The notes below the pieces were generated by a model. That model did not search any database. It was not told the DNA's origin and saw only the letters and a list, made by a program, of their open reading frames with translations. A program made the translations under genes and the position numbers. From Candidatus Omnitrophica bacterium CG07_land_8_20_14_0_80_50_8 (lineage in GTDB: Bacteria > Omnitrophota > Gorgyraeia > 2-02-FULL-51-18), in NCBI GenBank assembly GCA_002779345.1, contig PEWW01000164.1, positions 1 through 5,295 of the forward strand: DNA of 5,295 nt. The letters run 5' to 3'. Shown one piece after another: positions 4,674 through 5,295 of this stretch; within the stretch, counting starts at the first letter, position 1, and each line of letters opens with the position of its first letter.

Positions 4674-4961
4674 TTAATTATTAAAAGCATCCCCTATTTT
4701 TTTGCCCATCTTTTTCATTTCTTTGCCGGTTTTTTCCGCGGTAGATTTCATGGCTTCTCCGAACCGTTTGGCCATGCGATCCGCTTTTCGCTGAGCGATG
4801 ATCACGTCTCGTTCCTCCGGCGATTTTCCGATGGTAGCCAACCAATCCGAGGTCTTATCGGTGATTGAATCTCCACCGCTCATATTTCCGGCGTACGAAT
4901 GGCACGGAAACGCCGCTAAACCGACTGCCAATAGTAAACCTACAACCATCCACTGTTTCAT
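4674..4961 (-). CDS. small secreted Lys-rich helical protein, unknown function
   Basis: This 95-aa protein has a clear Sec signal peptide: Lys2, a hydrophobic core at 5-18 (MVVGLLLAVGLAAF), and probable cleavage after SYA (residue 24), giving a mature chain of about 71 aa. Cys20 is preceded by Pro, so it is not a lipobox and a lipoprotein is unlikely. The mature part has a Ser/Asp-rich start, then DWLATIGKSPEERDVIIAQR (39-58), then a strongly basic amphipathic helix rich in Lys, Met, Ala and Gly to the end. I do not recognise a named family; a periplasmic or membrane-surface helix is the most that can be said. AAGGAGG (4968-4974) sits 6 nt before the ATG. It follows the glycerol kinase stop by 18 nt without a promoter, so it is probably the next gene of that operon. 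A palindrome, GCTTTTAAT/ATTAAAAGC (4670-4688), spans its stop codon but has no U-tract. Confidence 0.85.
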   Translation of the reverse strand: MKQWMVVGLLLAVGLAAFPCHSYAGNMSGGDSITDKTSDWLATIGKSPEERDVIIAQRKADRMAKRFGEAMKSTAEKTGKEMKKMGKKIGDAFNN

Positions 4962-4979
4962 AGAACCCCTCCTTCTTTT

Positions 4980-5295
4980 TTATAAAGCCCAGCCTTTTGA
5001 ACGCTCCACCGCCGTTCGCCAACGCGCGTAAAGCGCTCTGGCTTCCGAACGCCTCATACGAGGATAGAAAATACGGTCCACCCGGCGAAGCCGGTTAAAT
5101 TCGTTTCTGTTTTTCCAAAAACCGATCGCGAGGCCCGCCAGGCCTGCGGCGCCCAGTGCCGTGGTTTCAAGAACCCTCGGACGTTCGACCGGAATTCCTA
5201 AAATATCGGCCTGAAATTGCATCAAGAAATTATTGGCAGACGCGCCGCCGTCGGCTCTCAAAATCTTGAACCCCTGACGTGTGTCTTTCTTCATC
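4980..5295 (-). CDS. glpK: glycerol kinase, C-terminal part (N-terminus beyond right edge)
   Basis: About 104 residues of the C-terminal FGGY-kinase domain are seen; the frame stays open to the right edge, so the Met near 5294 is internal. GlpK phosphorylates glycerol with ATP to sn-glycerol 3-phosphate, in the cytoplasm. ILRADGGASANNFLMQFQADILG (numbered 11-33 from that Met) carries the adenosine-binding GGASAN motif and the FLMQFQ-DILG string that marks glycerol kinase among FGGY sugar kinases. PVERPRVLETTALGAAGLAGLAIGFW follows, as in GlpK. The end (ARWRTAVERSKGWAL) matches the family's final helix, ending a few residues shorter than E. coli GlpK. The 95-aa secreted protein follows 18 nt later. 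The call is very secure; whether the rest of the gene is intact cannot be seen. Confidence 0.94.
   Translation of the reverse strand, partial: MKKDTRQGFKILRADGGASANNFLMQFQADILGIPVERPRVLETTALGAAGLAGLAIGFWKNRNEFNRLRRVDRIFYPRMRRSEARALYARWRTAVERSKGWAL

Noticed and set aside
4670..4688. Palindrome over the stop of the 95-aa gene as a terminator
   Set aside because: The stem is AT-rich and is followed by AGAAATTG rather than a U-run; the strong terminator at 4446-4483 is a better end.
1..5295. CRISPR array, insertion sequence, prophage or attachment site
   Set aside because: No regularly spaced direct repeats, transposase or integrase frame, or duplicated tRNA 3' end was found in the window.

Overview
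The window is about 5.3 kb of densely packed bacterial chromosome, with roughly half G+C by eye. Every convincing gene lies on the minus strand, so the natural reading order is right to left. The gene families (a split transketolase, a ComEB-type dCMP deaminase, a glyoxalase-II-like hydrolase, a short DUF883-like protein and an AsmA-like protein) fit an uncultured or environmental Gram-negative-type bacterium. The AsmA-like protein, if correctly called, implies an outer membrane. A lineage such as Omnitrophota or a deltaproteobacterium-like group would fit, but this is a weak inference. There is no phage, IS element, CRISPR array or obvious horizontally acquired island.

Reading right to left: (1) 5295-4980 is the C-terminal third or less of glycerol kinase (GlpK), entering from the right edge. 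It is followed 18 nt later by a 95-aa secreted Lys-rich protein of unknown function (4961-4674). (2) 4664-4446 is a compact unit missed by ordinary ORF cut-offs: promoter, strong Shine-Dalgarno (SD), a 30-codon ORF and a strong intrinsic terminator. (3) 4365-4027 holds an AT-rich promoter region, a 73-aa DUF883-like tail-anchored protein and its terminator. (4) 3996-2870 holds a promoter, dCMP deaminase and an overlapping metallo-beta-lactamase-fold hydrolase. (5) 2840-910 holds a promoter and the two-subunit transketolase, N-half then C-half, separated by a 43-nt junction that can fold over the second start site. (6) 892-1 holds a promoter, a leader, tRNA-Pro(UGG), a hairpin-rich spacer, tRNA-Arg(UCU) and, 13 nt later, a TTG-initiated AsmA-like gene running off the left edge. 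No stretch longer than 300 bases lacks a gene. The larger gaps (509-660, 736-909, 4308-4485) hold hairpins, promoters and terminators listed below.

Functionally this is mostly housekeeping: glycerol entry (GlpK), non-oxidative pentose phosphate metabolism (transketolase), pyrimidine deoxynucleotide supply (dCMP deaminase), thioester or aldehyde detoxification (MBL hydrolase), tRNA supply and envelope-associated small proteins. No clear new multi-gene system is visible. The more interesting signals are about gene expression: a possible start-sequestering hairpin between the transketolase subunits, two genes whose -10 boxes sit so close to ATG that their mRNAs should be leaderless, a tRNA-mRNA mixed operon, and an unannotated small gene with complete signals of its own. 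The transketolase C subunit also has Gln where a conserved His is expected.
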